Assembly (NCBI GenBank): GCA_037176705.1 | Contig: JBAWUJ010000092.1 | Coordinates: 62,001 to 126,000 of the forward strand | Length of the DNA stretch: 64,000 bases | Reading direction: 5' to 3' | Source of the DNA: Molossus alvarezi | Lineage: Eukaryota > Chordata > Mammalia > Chiroptera > Molossidae | Shown: positions 12,906 through 23,952 of the stretch, in pieces | Position numbering within the stretch: position 1 is the first letter of the stretch | Layout: each line of letters begins with the position of its first letter | Made by a program: the position numbers and the translations under genes | Notes under the pieces: model-generated | Databases searched by the model: none | Told to the model about the DNA's origin: nothing | What the model saw: only the letters and a program-made list of their open reading frames with translations

Positions 12906-13971
12906 TCATCCTGGAAGGGGCCGGGCCTCCTCTCTCCCACAGACTGCTGGGTGGGGGTGGGAGGCCCAGAAGTGATGTGGAGAAAGAAAGGTCTAGATCC
13001 CATCATGCCCAACTCAGGCCCCCAACCCAGGACCCAAGGACAGGGAGCCCTTTCACAACTGGGGACATGAGCTCAGCTCCTGGGGAACGGGGACCAGTAA
13101 CTGCCCCACTCCCACCCCAGCTATAGAAACCCCTCCCCCTCACTGCCTTGGTGGGATGGAAAAGCCAGCCAGACAGCATCTGCCTTGGAGGTGAGGCAGC
13201 CTCCCTACACACACCCTCCCATCCAGGGCAACACTCGTGCCAATTGTATAAGAAACAGGCTCCACTCTGCTCCCAAGTTAAGGGTCTGACATAGGGACAC
13301 AAAACTGTGAAAGCAGGACTTCTCTGCCCCTTTCAGAGTCAAGCCTCAGCCCAGGAGATGGCCTGGCCACCACACGCACGGCTCCTCAGAGATGAGCTCG
13401 GGCTGAGGTTAGGCTGGCCTACTGGGCTGGGGACTGTGCGCTCAGGAATCCAGATGCTTCAGGGGGAGGTGGGTAGGGAGGGAAGGTGTCAGTCTTCAGA
13501 CTGTCAGGCCCAAGACCCCATGCTGGGTCCCTTCAAAGGGGGCAGGGGGGACATGATATCTCAGGAACAGGTCAGGAGATGTGGGTTACCAGGGGTCTCC
13601 ACCTCCTGGCCCTTGCCCTGAGGACAGAGCTGAAGGCAGCAGGAACTCACTTCCTGGTTGTCCTCTGCACAGGGACATTCACAGACCTCACAAAGTGCCC
13701 CTGGCCCCGTCTGACCCCAGCCTCCCCATCCCAGGGAGTCCCAGAGTCTGGTCAAGGGCAGGGCTCCTGCGTCTGCTTCCTTCTGGTAAAGCAACAGGGC
13801 GGGAGCTCAGCCTTAAGTTAGGGATGGGGTGAGGGCAGAAACACACCAAAGGTGCAGCCAGGACAAGGCCTAGTGGCGCCAAGGTCCCTGGGGTGGCAGG
13901 CACCATGCAGGTGAGTGCCCATCTCTGCAGTAAAGAAGGTGCTGGCTGGCAGGTTGAATAGAAACTTGTGC

Positions 13972-13977
13972 TTTAAT
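13972..13977 (-). promoter_or_regulatory. Candidate proximal poly(A) signal ATTAAA
   Basis: The minus strand reads TATATTAAAGCACAAG about 230 nt after the MDGA1 stop. It is the commonest variant signal, and use is not demonstrated. Confidence 0.35.
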
Positions 13978-13981
13978 ATAT

Positions 13982-14022
13982 CTCTGTGTGAGTGTGGGTG
14001 TGTGAGTGTGTGCGTGTGTCAG
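13982..14022. repeat. (TG)n-rich stretch
   Basis: Imperfect GTGTGAGTGTG units next to the proximal poly(A) signal. Confidence 0.7.
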
Positions 14023-14204
14023 ATGACTGTCTGCAGGGCCCAGCGCTGGACCTCTGTCCTTGTTCTGCTCATTCTCACAGCCAATGTAGGCCCCTCCTGG
14101 TGGGCCAGCCCTGCCCCGGGCACCCCGGCTGGCGGGGGTCAGTCTTTGGTATGATGCAGACACTTTGGTGTGCCAGGGGCGGGGTGGGGGCCACGCAGCT
14201 CTCA

Positions 14205-14296
14205 TCATCTCTGTAACGCCAAGAGGAAGATGGCCACGGGCCCCCAGAGCTGAGGGCGGGGCTGGCGAAGCACTCCACTGCCTGGCATCTCCACCA
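14205..14296 (-). pseudogene. MDGA1: MDGA1 exon 17 (GPI-attachment tail and stop), acceptor AG to AC
   Basis: The coding part reads VEMPGSGVLRQ and then QLWGPVAIFLLALQR, followed by TGA at 14205-14207. The hydrophobic C-terminus is the GPI-transamidase signal. At the expected boundary the intron ends GTCGCAC, not ..AG (bases 14298-14297). The exon 16 donor is GT, so a U12 AT-AC intron does not explain it. A cryptic AG inside the exon (GATGCCAG) would keep frame while losing four residues, so this lesion alone might be partly bypassed. Confidence 0.82.
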
Positions 14297-14357
14297 GTGC
14301 GACAGGAGAGAGGGGGACAGGCCAGGCGCCAGTCAGCTTGGAGGACCAGGGAGTAGT

Positions 14358-14381
14358 AGCAGGCAGGCAGGCAGGCAGGCT
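14358..14381. repeat. (GGCA)n microsatellite
   Basis: Five to six units of AGGC in intron 16, upstream of exon 17. Confidence 0.9.
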
Positions 14382-14477
14382 GTGGGAGGACCTGCTACTT
14401 TCTCCCCCTCTGGGGACCTGAAGGCAGACACAGACACACTCAGCACAGACTTAAGGTGTGTGGTGTGAGGGTTGACT

Positions 14478-14685
14478 CAGCCTGCGGGGTCCAAATCCTG
14501 GCTCTGTGACTCACTAAGAGCACTTTACTCAACCTCAGGGGGCCTCAATTTTCTCATCTGTAAAATGAATCTAATAGTCAGAGCTACCCCACAGGACTGT
14601 TTTGAAGATTGAATGAGCTCATGTTTTTGTATCTTGCCTGGTACATAGTAATTGCTCGGTAAACTTGAGCTGTTATTACTGCAAA
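14478..14685 (+). repeat. MIR
   Basis: Long sense copy: CTCTGTGACTCACTAAGAGC, CATCTGTAAAATGAATCTAA, and the tail with TTGCTCGGTAAAC. Confidence 0.85.
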
Positions 14686-14991
14686 CATCTGGCCCCTGGG
14701 GGAACACATGTTCACATCTGGACCCACACACACAGAGCTGTACCCAGACACAGGCACAGGAGACAGTCTGGTATGACAACAGCTAAGCACACTCACAGGA
14801 GGGCAGGGTCTGGTCTTCTCATCGCCCTACGTACACCCCACAGCCTGAGCCCAGTGTTCACCTCATCACTGACGCACAGCCTGTCACCCAGCCACTCTGA
14901 ACCCCCGTTCAGACCCAAAGACTCTCCTCCCTGGACATAGGTACCCACCCACGCAGCCCCCCACACATTCACCCCCTCTTTCTGTCTTCAC

Positions 14992-15100
14992 CTTTATTGG
15001 GATCCATCTGCTTCCAGGGACACTCTCCCTTCTTTAGCATGACATCATCTATGGCCATATCTCCCAGGTAGCCCAAGCCTCGAACCCCCTCAAATATAAT
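14992..15100 (-). CDS. MDGA1: MDGA1 exon 16 (end of MAM domain)
   Basis: This 109-nt exon has acceptor TACCCCAG and donor G|GTGAAG. Its 36 open codons read [16 protein letters not shown] to KQMDPNK. IDDV and GEC are the usual MAM C-terminal motifs. R to W in CPRKQ and T to M changes are CpG-type. Confidence 0.93.
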
Positions 15101-15313
15101 CTGGGGTAGGGTCAGAGAGCAGGGAGCAGGGCTTAGGGAGGTTCTGCCAGACAGACTGCCACCCCTTCCCCTCAGTGCCCCTGGAGCCCCCCAACACACA
15201 CCCCTGCCAGCTTCCCACCCGGCTCCCAGGAACACTAAGCCCTCCGGAGATTCCTGGCTGAGCAGCACTCAAAGGCCGGAGAGTCTCGGGAGCTTGGGGA
15301 CCGACAGACTCAC

Positions 15314-15444
15314 CTGGAAGGGCCCGCTGGGGTTGATGGGCACGTGGGCCTGCTGCCACACGTTGCCCTTATTGCCACTGAGGGACCAAGCGTGCGTGTC
15401 CAGGGCCCCTTTGTTCCGAGACCATACCAGGAGGTTGAGGGAGC
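15314..15444 (-). CDS. MDGA1: MDGA1 exon 15 (MAM domain)
   Basis: This 131-nt exon has acceptor CACCCAG and donor CAG|GTGAGT. Forty-three open codons in the ancestral frame read SLNLLVWSRNKGALD to VPINPSGPFQ. It belongs to the conserved MAM beta-sandwich. R to W in LLVRS is a CpG-type change. Intron 14, between this exon and exon 14, is 4.3 kb. Confidence 0.93.
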
Positions 15445-16899
15445 CTGGGTGGGTGTGAAGAGAGGGCCCAGTGAGGTCCGGACCAGGGCACCCTTCCCCT
15501 CCTCATTCCCCAAGCTCTGCTCTCCCACCGCTGCCCACAGCACTGTCCCTGTTAGACAGGACCTGTCCCCACCGCATACGGCTCAATGTCCCATTCTCCC
15601 GGGGCGGAGGGGAGGGGCGGCGATTAACACAGGACAGACAGGAACAGCAGCAGAGTTGGCAAATTTTCTTTCATTTCTTTCCTTTCTTCCTGATCAGCTC
15701 ATCTCCCCACCCAAACACACACACATGTACACGCACACACCACTCTCCGCCCTCCAGACAGGAAGCTGGTCCCAGGGTGATGGGGCTCACGCCTGCACAC
15801 ACGGCAGAACTCCAAAGCACGCAACGCAGACCCATGACATGTGGGAGGGTTTCTGGAGGTATGGCAATGGACCTCAACATTTTTAATACTTCTATGTATG
15901 TTTTACGAAGTGAATAAAGCTAGCACTTCAAACCCATGATTTCTCTAATAGTAATGCTTAAGACAAAGCTAAAAAAAAAAAGGGAATTAGTTGATTTAAA
16001 GAAAGATTAGTTTATGTGCCACACAACTATGGTAAAAAGAGTAACAGTAAAATTTTGGAGGCATTAGTCTGTGGGTGCTGAGCCCATTTGCCCACAGCCA
16101 CAGGGCCTGGCATTCTGGAGGTGCTGGGGACACTGGAGGAGAGGGGTCATGGCTCCACTACGCACCCAGACAGTGTCATGCCCTCTCCGCACTCTTCCAG
16201 CCTATCTGGAGCCCCCAGTGACATGACAGGCCTGGCTCAGAGGGAAGAGGAATCTACTTAAACGGTGCCTGGTGGCTGGCATTTCCACAGTGCTGCCCAC
16301 AGACAAAGCCACACCATCTGTGACACCAGATAGACAGACCCCTAAGGGGGAGAGCCACCAAATGGTACCTGCCTGAGATAAAAGGAGTTGGCTTGGACCA
16401 AAAAGAGCCCATGAAACAAGGTCTGGGGACAGCTGGTGCCCAGAACTGTGAGGTAGGGTGGGAGGGGAGGGGAGAGGAGGTATCAGGACAGCAAGAAACA
16501 CCCTCTTCCCCAGCAGCAGATCCAGGCCTGAGTAGGGGACCTACCAGCAGCTGGGGCCACGAGAGGGCAACCACCAGCACCCAGTGGGTCAGGAGGTGGC
16601 ACACTGACTTCAGCAGGGCTCAAGCCCCAAAACCTTCCGGCCTCCCCACCAGCCCTAAAGGGACCTCTTTTTCTTCCCCTTTCTGGAGATCTTTCCCTGT
16701 CCCTAGCCCCCTTGGGTCCAGCCTCATTCATACCTTTTTTCCTCTCGCACCACACTGCCCCGAGTATGCTAATGAGGGCACTCCACCTTTTCACTGTTCA
16801 ATTTGAATTTCAAACTGAATGTTCAAACTGAATTTCTGCCTCCTCCCCTGAGCACTACACTGACTCCAAGTTCTCCCCTGCTCAGAGGCTTCCTGATGG

Positions 16900-17345
16900 T
16901 CTTTCACAGAGACAGCCAGGCCCAAGACCTTCAGCCTCCCCTGAGGGAGGGTCTGCTCCCTGCATTCTTCCCTATGTTCCTCAGCTCCTCAAAGCCCAGT
17001 GGAATTGCACGCTGGAGCCTGGACATACTCAAGCTTTCCAGCCTCTGGACTTTTGCTGTTCCCACTGCTTGAGATGCCCTTCCCTACCACGTTCCCCTAG
17101 CCACATCCTTCTTGTGCTTCAAGGTCTCTCTGAAATGTCACCTCCTCTGAGAAGTCTTCCTAGGCTTGAGCTGGGAGTTCTCTATGCTTCCTGGGAACTC
17201 TGAGTCTAAACTGAAGCTCTCCAGGCCCAGCCCACACTCTGCGCAGTACGGCAGTTACTGGGATTTCCATTTACTCTTTCCCATGACTCCTGGAGGGAAA
17301 GTCTGCATCAAAATGCTATTGGTTCTCAATAATTAAATGCTGAAT
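16900..17345 (+). repeat. L2 3' region
   Basis: Typical L2 end: TTTGCTGTTCCCACTGCTTG, CCTCTGAGAAGTCTTCCTAG, ending near AATAATTAAATGCTGAATGA. Confidence 0.75.
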
Positions 17346-17439
17346 GAAGAATTGTTCACAACTGTCATCAGGAGTGAGAGGACTTTTATAGGATCTCAGG
17401 ATTAGAAGTTACCTTGGGATTTATCAAGTTCAGACCCCG

Positions 17440-17885
17440 TATCATCCATTCATTCATTCATTCATTCATTCATTCATTCATTCAACTAATTGAGCACCAC
17501 TCTGTGTCAGGCACTATTCTAGGCACTGGGGATACATCAGTGAATAGACAAGGACCCCTGCCCTCCTGGAGCTTGTGCTCTGTTGGTGGTCAGCATTCAA
17601 AAGAAAATAATTCAGGGAAGAGAATGAAGACTTATCTCAGATGGGGCTCTCAGGGACCTCTCTGAGGAGGCCTGAATGAAGGGAAGGGAGAAATGTTCCA
17701 GGCCAGGGGACATCATGAGCAAAGGCTTCTAAGGCAGAAACCTGCCTCAAGCACTTGAAGAAAAGCAAGGACACCTGTGTGATTGAGCCAATTGGTCGCC
17801 AGAGGAAGAGCAGCAGAAAACAAGGTCAGAGAAGCAGGCAGGGTCTGATCATGTAGGGGAGGCCTGGAGAGGATGGTGATGGAAC
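17440..17885 (-). repeat. L2 3' region with (ATTC)n tail
   Basis: Starts with a CATT/ATTC run (17447-17482), the reverse of the L2 TGAA-type tail, then TGTCAGGCACTATTCTAGGC and further antisense L2 sequence. Confidence 0.8.
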
Positions 17886-19284
17886 AGAGCCGGGAGTAGC
17901 CTGACGTGACAGGGGTCCCCTCCACAGCATCGCTGCAGTTCAGTCCTCCTGACCAGGGACAGGGCAGCACACATCTTTGCTGGGCACATCTGATACTCAC
18001 AGGGTCTTTTCAGCTAGAATCAAATCTTCCCCGGGGTGCTTTTGCTGATGGTTTGTTCCACCCCCCAAAACACCGACAAGCTCTTGAGCTGGCTGCTCCC
18101 AGACACCCTGGCATCCCAGCTCACAAGGCCTGATTTCCCAGGGCCCTACCGGACCCAATATGCTCCTCTTGGCAACTGGGTCTCCAGTGCCTCTCCTGAG
18201 TTGGGGATAAAATGACCAACTCTCCGAGTTGGCCTGCAATATGGGACTTCCAGTATAAATCTGGAACAGGTTGGGGCAAAGCAGAATCAGTTTGCATTGG
18301 TTACTGGAGCTGGGAAGCCACGTGGAAACAAGAGGTGGGGCAGAATGGGCAGTCCACCTCGTCTACCTCAGAAGAAGCTTCTCACAAAGCCTAGACCCAG
18401 CTGTGGGCAAACTGGTCAGTGTGGGTGACCTGGGGCCCTGGGGTTATAAGAACCTTTCATCCCACCCCAGTACAGTTTAGCAGTTCAGCTTAACCCATCA
18501 TATGACCTGCGGGAACTTCTCCACAATGAGCCTTTAGGTCCACACTTGCTTCAAGTCACTTCCTCTACTGAGCAGTCTTGGAGAACAACTAAGTGTTCTG
18601 TGGCCTGATGAGGCGGGGTCATCAAGATGCACAGTTCAGAGGGAGAACAAGGCTGAGAACAGTGTAATACTGGCTGGGGACAGTACATGGGCACTGCTTC
18701 TGTACGCATAAAGTATTTCTGGGCATTTCCCCAAATCTAGTACAATGATTGCCTCTGGAGTGGAGCTATAAGTGGCAGGAAGATGGGATGGGATGGACTC
18801 TCATCATGGCCCTTTTGTACCTTCTGACCCACGCAGAATACAGTACTTTCCCAATAAGTAAGGACACAAGCAAATGGATAAAAGTTTTTAAATTGTTAAT
18901 TCCTCAGCAGAGTCTTCTATATCCAGGCCTCAGAGTCGGTCCCTATCACCAGCTGTCTTGTTCCCTGTCCTCCTGCCACAGACACGTGTCACAGTGGCCA
19001 TTTGATTCTTATCTGGTACAATTAGTTGTTCATTGTCTGTCCCTCTAACTTGACTGTGGATGCCAAGAGCATGGGGAGCTTGTCCACGCGGTTATGGCAG
19101 CGCCTGGTGCAGGTCTCTGGAAGCAAAGGCTGCACTGGGGAGTCCCTGGTTCGTGTGATGCTCCTGCCGACCTGCCTCTTTCCAAGGGCTCTCCTCAGGT
19201 GCACACCCACACTCAGGAGGCAGGGCTTCCTCTCACTGCTCACAAAGCTCACCCTTCCAGCCCTTGTCTAGGGTTGGAGGAAGT

Positions 19285-19435
19285 CCGACAGGTTTGGGTT
19301 GCTGTGTGGTCTTGAGCAAATACTTAACCTCACTGAACACCTCCCTCACCTGGAGGCTGTAAGGGATAATAAGACCACAGGTGCAGAGCACCCAAGATGC
19401 CACCTGGCCCCTGGCAGACACTCAATACATGCGAC
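19285..19435 (+). repeat. MIR
   Basis: TGTGTGGTCTTGAGCAAATA, then the CCTGGCAGACACTCAATACA tail. Confidence 0.7.
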
Positions 19436-19717
19436 CTCTTAGCTGTTTTCTCCACTCCTTCCAGACCCTCATCTCATCCTACTGGAGCCATCTTCTCCCC
19501 AGACTCAGGAAGCCTTGATCATCTCAAAACCTCACAGGAGCTGGCTCTGGACCTCTCCCTTTGTGCAGATTCTGCCCACTCTCCCTCCAGGGATCTCTGA
19601 TTCAGCCAAGTTGGGAAATTCAGGCCACGCATGGGCAGTTCCCTAGCCTCCTGCGGACCCTTTGCCGCCCTCCAGCCCTGACACACACTGGGCAGACTAC
19701 CTGGTCCCCTGACTCAC

Positions 19718-19851
19718 CGATGTGTTTCCCATACAGTTGTAGAAGAAGGAGATGCAGTAGAACTTGGCACTGGCATTGTACAGGGGACTCACCAACTGTG
19801 CACGGTCCCCCAGCTCCCGGGGCCTTGAGGTCTCAATGAACATGTAGTAGC
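19718..19851 (-). pseudogene. MDGA1: MDGA1 exon 14 (MAM domain, middle), 1-nt deletion
   Basis: Acceptor CCTGCAG and donor G|GTGAGT are intact. The frame reads GYYMFIETSRPRELG to SAKFYCISFFYN, then shifts. The exon is 134 nt where a phase-1 to phase-1 exon of 135 is expected. One base is missing at about 19735/19736, where the family codes FYHMYGKHIG and this copy reads FYNCMGNTS. The shift would put exon 15 out of frame. Confidence 0.88.
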
Positions 19852-20175
19852 CTGCAGGGGAGGGGGGAATACAACAGCCTCCTCTTCCCCCCACCCAGAC
19901 CTCTTTCTCTGCCATAGTCTGGGCTGTATGAATACCAGGGGCCTTTCCCCAACACACCCCATCCTCCCTGCCTCATAGCAGGGGTTCCAGGCCAGTCTTC
20001 ATGAGTTCCTAGCTCTACTGAAGTTTCTCTTCTTCCTGATGCTCTGTTTGAATAGAGCTGTCTCCCCTCAGACTGGGGCTCCCTGAGGACAGGGCTATAT
20101 CTGTCCACTAGACTGGGGCTCCCTGAAGCTAGACTCTAACAGTCCTCTATCCCTAGCAGTAGGCCATGTCCTCAC

Positions 20176-20328
20176 CCTCAGGGGTGCCGCTGATGTCAGT
20201 AGGGGGATCCGTATTGGGAGAATGCTTGGGGTTCTGGGTTAAGGTGTTCTGCTGTGTCCAGTCAAAGTTGTCTGTCAGGTCCTGGGTGTAGCCACAGATC
20301 TTCTCATCCTCAAAGTGGCAGGTGTTGT
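20176..20328 (-). CDS. MDGA1: MDGA1 exon 13 (MAM domain, N-terminal part)
   Basis: This 153-nt exon has acceptor CATGCAG and donor G|GTGAGG. Its open frame contains [16 protein letters not shown], the signature start of a MAM domain with two cysteines, then DNFDWTQQN and ends DISGTPE. The length is as expected. R to Q (DWTRQ) and R to H (PKRSP) are CpG-type changes. Confidence 0.94.
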
Positions 20329-20479
20329 CTGCATGGGGTGGGAAGTGGGGGTAAGACAAAGAGGGTCAGCCTCCCGAGGTCCTCTTGTCCTGATTGGCCC
20401 TCCCTGGCCACCCCTGAGTGGGCCCAGGATTACAAGGCTTGAGAAACCAGGCCACAGGGCCCTGCTAATTTGTTCCCAC

Positions 20480-20990
20480 AACAGGACTTCTCAGCCTTTT
20501 GGTGCCACCACAGAGCCTCTGGCAACTACTGAAGCCTAAGGACCCATCTCAGAGTAATGATTTCAGATGCACAAAAGGAAACACAAAGGATTGCACAGAA
20601 AATCAGTTACATGAAGAGTTGTGAAATATATTTAAACAAATTTGTGTTACAATAAGTAGACTTCTTTATTATCTAACTAATTAAATCAGATCTAGCGCTA
20701 GGTCTAATAACTGCCGTGTTCTGAAACACCAAGGAATAGAAATGATATTGAGAGAGAGTGCAACAACTTTAAGGTGATGTGAAAACATCAAATTTCTGAT
20801 GACAAAATCACAAGTACTGATTACACTACTGTGGTTGGTTGTCTACTTTCATCATTGAAGGAGATGTTACACTTCTGCCAGAAGTTGGGGAAAAGAAAGA
20901 AGTGTATGCCCTTCCAGGTTCCAGATTCACAGACCCCCTAAATTCTGTACTCAGATCCTTTAGGAGTCCATGGATATCAGATTAAGGACA
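20480..20990. repeat. Ancient DNA-transposon-like repeat, family not assigned
   Basis: An AT-rich block between exons 12 and 13 begins CTTCTCAGCCTTTTGGTG and ends near CCATGGATATCAGATTAAGG. These resemble the ends of an old hAT-type element, by memory only. Confidence 0.45.
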
Positions 20991-21294
20991 TCTGCCCCAG
21001 AGAACAGGGATATGGACTGGCCTTTCTTTTGGGGACAGTGAGTGGTGATGAGTAAGGATGAAAGGCCGTGAGTTTGAGATGTCCCCCAACTCCACCCCTG
21101 TCCCCCACCTTTAAGACCCAGAATAAATTCTGGATGCAAACATCTCCAAGCCCAGCCCTGCTCCCTTCTGCTTCTCCTTCCAGCCACTGGCCTCCATCCG
21201 ATTTTCTTTCTGAGTATCTCTTCAGGTCCCTTCCTCCCACCAGGGCTGCTTCTGTGTCCCTACGGAGAAGGAAAAGTGGGTGGGAGTGTCTCAC

Positions 21295-21318
21295 CTGACA
21301 GATTGGGAGAGTTGATAG
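21295..21318 (-). CDS. MDGA1: MDGA1 exon 12 (24-nt micro-exon linking FN3 and MAM)
   Basis: The exon lies between acceptor CTTCTCAG and donor G|GTGAGA and encodes INSPNLS plus split codons on each side. It joins the FN3 domain to the MAM domain. Phase (1 to 1) and sequence match the family exactly, which confirms the gene model despite the tiny size. Confidence 0.9.
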
Positions 21319-21552
21319 CTGAGAAGGCAAGCAAGACAACCAAGTCAGAATCGAGTGGGGCTATGCAGAGGGTGCCCATGCTTAGGACCAAGGGGAGGGT
21401 CCCCAGAGCCAGGACAGGGAGCCAGAGGGGACTGGCCTGCAGTGACAGAGCAGGACACTGCATAGTGGGGAGCCCCAAGCTCAGGAACCATGTGGTGAGG
21501 GTGGTGGGGTCCCCTGGACATAGATGGGCCCACCCTTCCCACCACCACATAC

Positions 21553-21730
21553 ACTCTGTGTAGTGGATGATGCGAGAGGCCATGTCACCAGCTGCAAAGG
21601 TGGTATATGACGTGAGGCGGACCTCGTAGCTGTAGGGCACTCGGAGGTCAGTCAGGATGTACTCCAGCAGCTGCCCCTTCTCCACACGCTGCACTGGAAT
21701 GGCCTTCACCATGGCATTGTGCTGATTTAA
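21553..21730 (-). CDS. MDGA1: MDGA1 exon 11 (fibronectin III, second part)
   Basis: This 178-nt exon has acceptor TTGGCAG and donor T|GTATGT. Its 59 open codons run from LNQHNAMVKAIPV to SRIIHYTE, with the conserved FN3 tyrosine motif YSYEVRL. The length matches the family. Only a few residues differ from human as I recall it (for example R to Q in VRRVE). Confidence 0.94.
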
Positions 21731-21924
21731 CTGCCAATATAGGGAGTTCCCAGAGGCTAGGCAGGCCATGGCCTACGCCAGAGCACCGGCCCAGGCCCTG
21801 GTGTGACTTTGCAGGACAGCATCAAGGAGCAGGAAGAGGAAAGGACTAGGAAGCAGGCCTTAGTTCCTCCTCTGTGGGATGGAGCACTCACCCCTTCCAT
21901 GCCCACCTCTCAGGGCTGTCTTAA

Positions 21925-22110
21925 TAATAAGTGATAGCAACACACATCAAACACTTACTGTGTGCTAGGCACTAAATCCTTTGCAGTGATCAACTCATTT
22001 AATCCTCAAAATAATGGTCCTATGAGGCAGAATACTGCAATTTTACCTCCATTACACAGAAGAGGAAACAGACCACACAGACGTAGCTTGCCCACGTCCA
22101 TACAGAGCTG
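21925..22110 (-). repeat. MIR
   Basis: Antisense: ACTCATTTAATCCTCAAAAT, then CCATTACACAGAAGAGGAAA. Confidence 0.85.
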
Positions 22111-22550
22111 GATCCTAGCTTGGGCAGTCTGCCCAGAGTCACACCCTGTGGGCTAGGCAGAACCACATGGAATTAGGACACGAAACCAGCACATGGCTCT
22201 GGCCTTTCATTCTAGACACCCTGTGGGTGAGATGTAAGCTCATGCCTTAGGTTTCTGCCTTAAGCTTCTGATGTAAGAGTAAATTCTTTGTTTCATGAGC
22301 AGAGCTGACTCTGCATCCCTCCTGACCCCTGCCCAACTCTCAGGGCTGTGCCCAGAGCATGGGTCCAGAGGCATCAGTACCTAGCACCTCCCAGCTCCTG
22401 CTGCTGCTCCCAGAATACTTTCTGTCTGGCACTGAAGAGTTGTCCATAAGAAGGGTCAGTGTGTCCCAGCCCCATCTCCAACCCCTTTCCCTGGCTCCAT
22501 GAGCACCTCAGGGTCAGCTGACACTGGGGTCCCTTTCCCCCTTGGCCCAC

Positions 22551-22702
22551 CTGGCGGACACTGAGTCTGTAGTTGAGCACGGGTTCAACAGCACCAGGTT
22601 CCCTCTGCGTCCACTGCAGCACATAGGAGTAGTTCTTGGACAGCTTGTGGCTGTGGGTGGGATTGGGAATGTTGAAGTAAAACTCCGGGCTGTAGGCTTT
22701 GG
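22551..22702 (-). CDS. MDGA1: MDGA1 exon 10 (fibronectin III, first part)
   Basis: This 152-nt exon has acceptor CTCTTAG and donor CAG|GTGGGC. Fifty open codons read KAYSPEFYFNIP to NYRLSVRQ, including the FN3 tryptophan in VLQWTQRE. The exon ends in phase 0. The length is as expected. R to H in PTRSH is a CpG-type change. A polypurine block fills the adjoining part of intron 9. Confidence 0.93.
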
Positions 22703-22704
22703 CT

Positions 22705-23115
22705 AAGAGGGTGGGGAGGGGGCATGGGGCCATGAAGGGTGGGGGATGGGAGAGGGAGACAGAGAGGACAGAGTGGAACAGAAAGATGAGATGGGGAAAA
22801 CAGAAGGGAATATTGTGAGGAGAGGAAATGGGGAGAGGGTTTTGGGGAGAGTGAGGGTGGGGTAGCAGGGAAGGTGGGAGATGGAGAAAGGGAGATTGAG
22901 AATTCCAAGAGGTGGTGGTGGTGAAAATAGAGTGGAAAGGCCCAAGGTAAAGACAGCAGCGATATTGGAGAAGACTCAGGAAAGAGGATTGGAGGGAAGA
23001 CAGGAAGAGAAGGGCCAAGGAATTGAGGTAGAAGGAAAAGAAAACATAGGAGAGATAGAGGCAAAATGGTAGGGAAACAGGGGAAGTCTAGGAGAACAAG
23101 GGAGAGGGGGAGGAG
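22705..23115 (+). repeat. Polypurine (G/A-rich) block in intron 9
   Basis: About 400 bp in which nearly all plus-strand bases are G or A with many GGGG and GGAGA units. The minus-strand transcript would be pyrimidine-rich. Confidence 0.85.
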
Positions 23116-23837
23116 GTGGGAAATGTCACAGGGGCTTCTGGTGGCAGGGCTGGGGAGTGGCCAGTGACCTGTGGTGCTAGCCCCCTGTCCTTGAGAGAGG
23201 GGATCCAAACAAGAGTTAAAGGGGCACCCAGTCAATCTGGGGCTGTTGGAAGAGCTGGGAGTGAAGTGAAATGGGGGACAGGCATGCCTGGGGTTCTTCT
23301 AGGGGCACTGCCAACAGCTCTGACAGGGAACAGGCTCTCCCCAGTGGAGGAAGAGAGACAGGTTGGGCAACTCTGTCAGTCCCTCTTGGTTCTCCACGCC
23401 CCTCACCACCACCTCCAGGGCTCTCTGACCCATTCACTCTAGTCTGCAGTCCCATCAGCCCACCCAATTAGGACGATGAGGAGATGTAGCTAAGAGGGAT
23501 TTCTGCACACTTAGGGGCCTAAAACTCTAGAGTCTAGTGTGATAGCTCAGGAAATGTGTGCAGGTCAGCCCAGCACCCATGTGGTTCTACAGACACTGTT
23601 GAGGGGTGACTTCTCTCCCTTAAGTTACAGCTCAGGCCCCTCAAATTGGGCCTGCAGTCCAAAAAAGAGCAGGTTCCCCATCCCTAGTCTCCCGGACCAA
23701 GGACAAAGGAAGTGGGGCTTGAAACTTGAGGAGACTCCTCAGTTGTGCGGACTTAGAGCCTTGAGTGGGTGGATCTAAACCGGGTGTGGGCGGGGCTGGA
23801 GGGACCACCTAAAAGGGACACATGGAGTGGCTGTCTC

Positions 23838-23952
23838 TTGCAGGCCCAAGGTCGCGGAACAAACCGCCGTACATGCCCTTAGCGGGAACCGAATCAGGGT
23901 CCCTCTGGACTGCAGGCTGACGCTCTAACCGCTGAGCCAAACCAGCCAGGGC
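23838..23952 (-). repeat. VES SINE, 5'-head fragment
   Basis: The minus strand starts GCCCTGGCTGGTTTGGCTCA and continues through the tRNA-like box with GGTTCCCGCTAAGGGCATGTAC. It is truncated after the head and is a bat-specific tRNA-derived SINE. Confidence 0.85.

Larger units (their letters stand above)
9255..14204 (-). other. MDGA1: Probable MDGA1 3' UTR
   Basis: No coding exon follows the stop at 14205. Two canonical signals lie downstream on the minus strand: ATTAAA at 13972-13977 and AATAAA at 9280-9285, the latter followed by a GT-rich stretch. A long 3' UTR of about 5 kb is inferred. The interval also holds CA-rich microsatellites (9893-9960, 12840-12905) and a cluster of short palindromes (9970-10065). 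The exact 3' end needs transcript evidence. Confidence 0.5.
15445..19717 (-). other. MDGA1: MDGA1 intron 14
   Basis: This is the longest intron between MAM exons (4.3 kb). It holds L2 copies in both orientations (16,900-17,330 and 17,440-17,880), an ATTC microsatellite and a MIR. No exon-like frame was seen. Confidence 0.7.

Noticed and set aside
22374..23235. Minus-strand open frames of about 215 codons in intron 9
   Set aside because: They arise from the polypurine tract and run through exon 10 in the wrong or mixed frames; only the exon 10 part is real.
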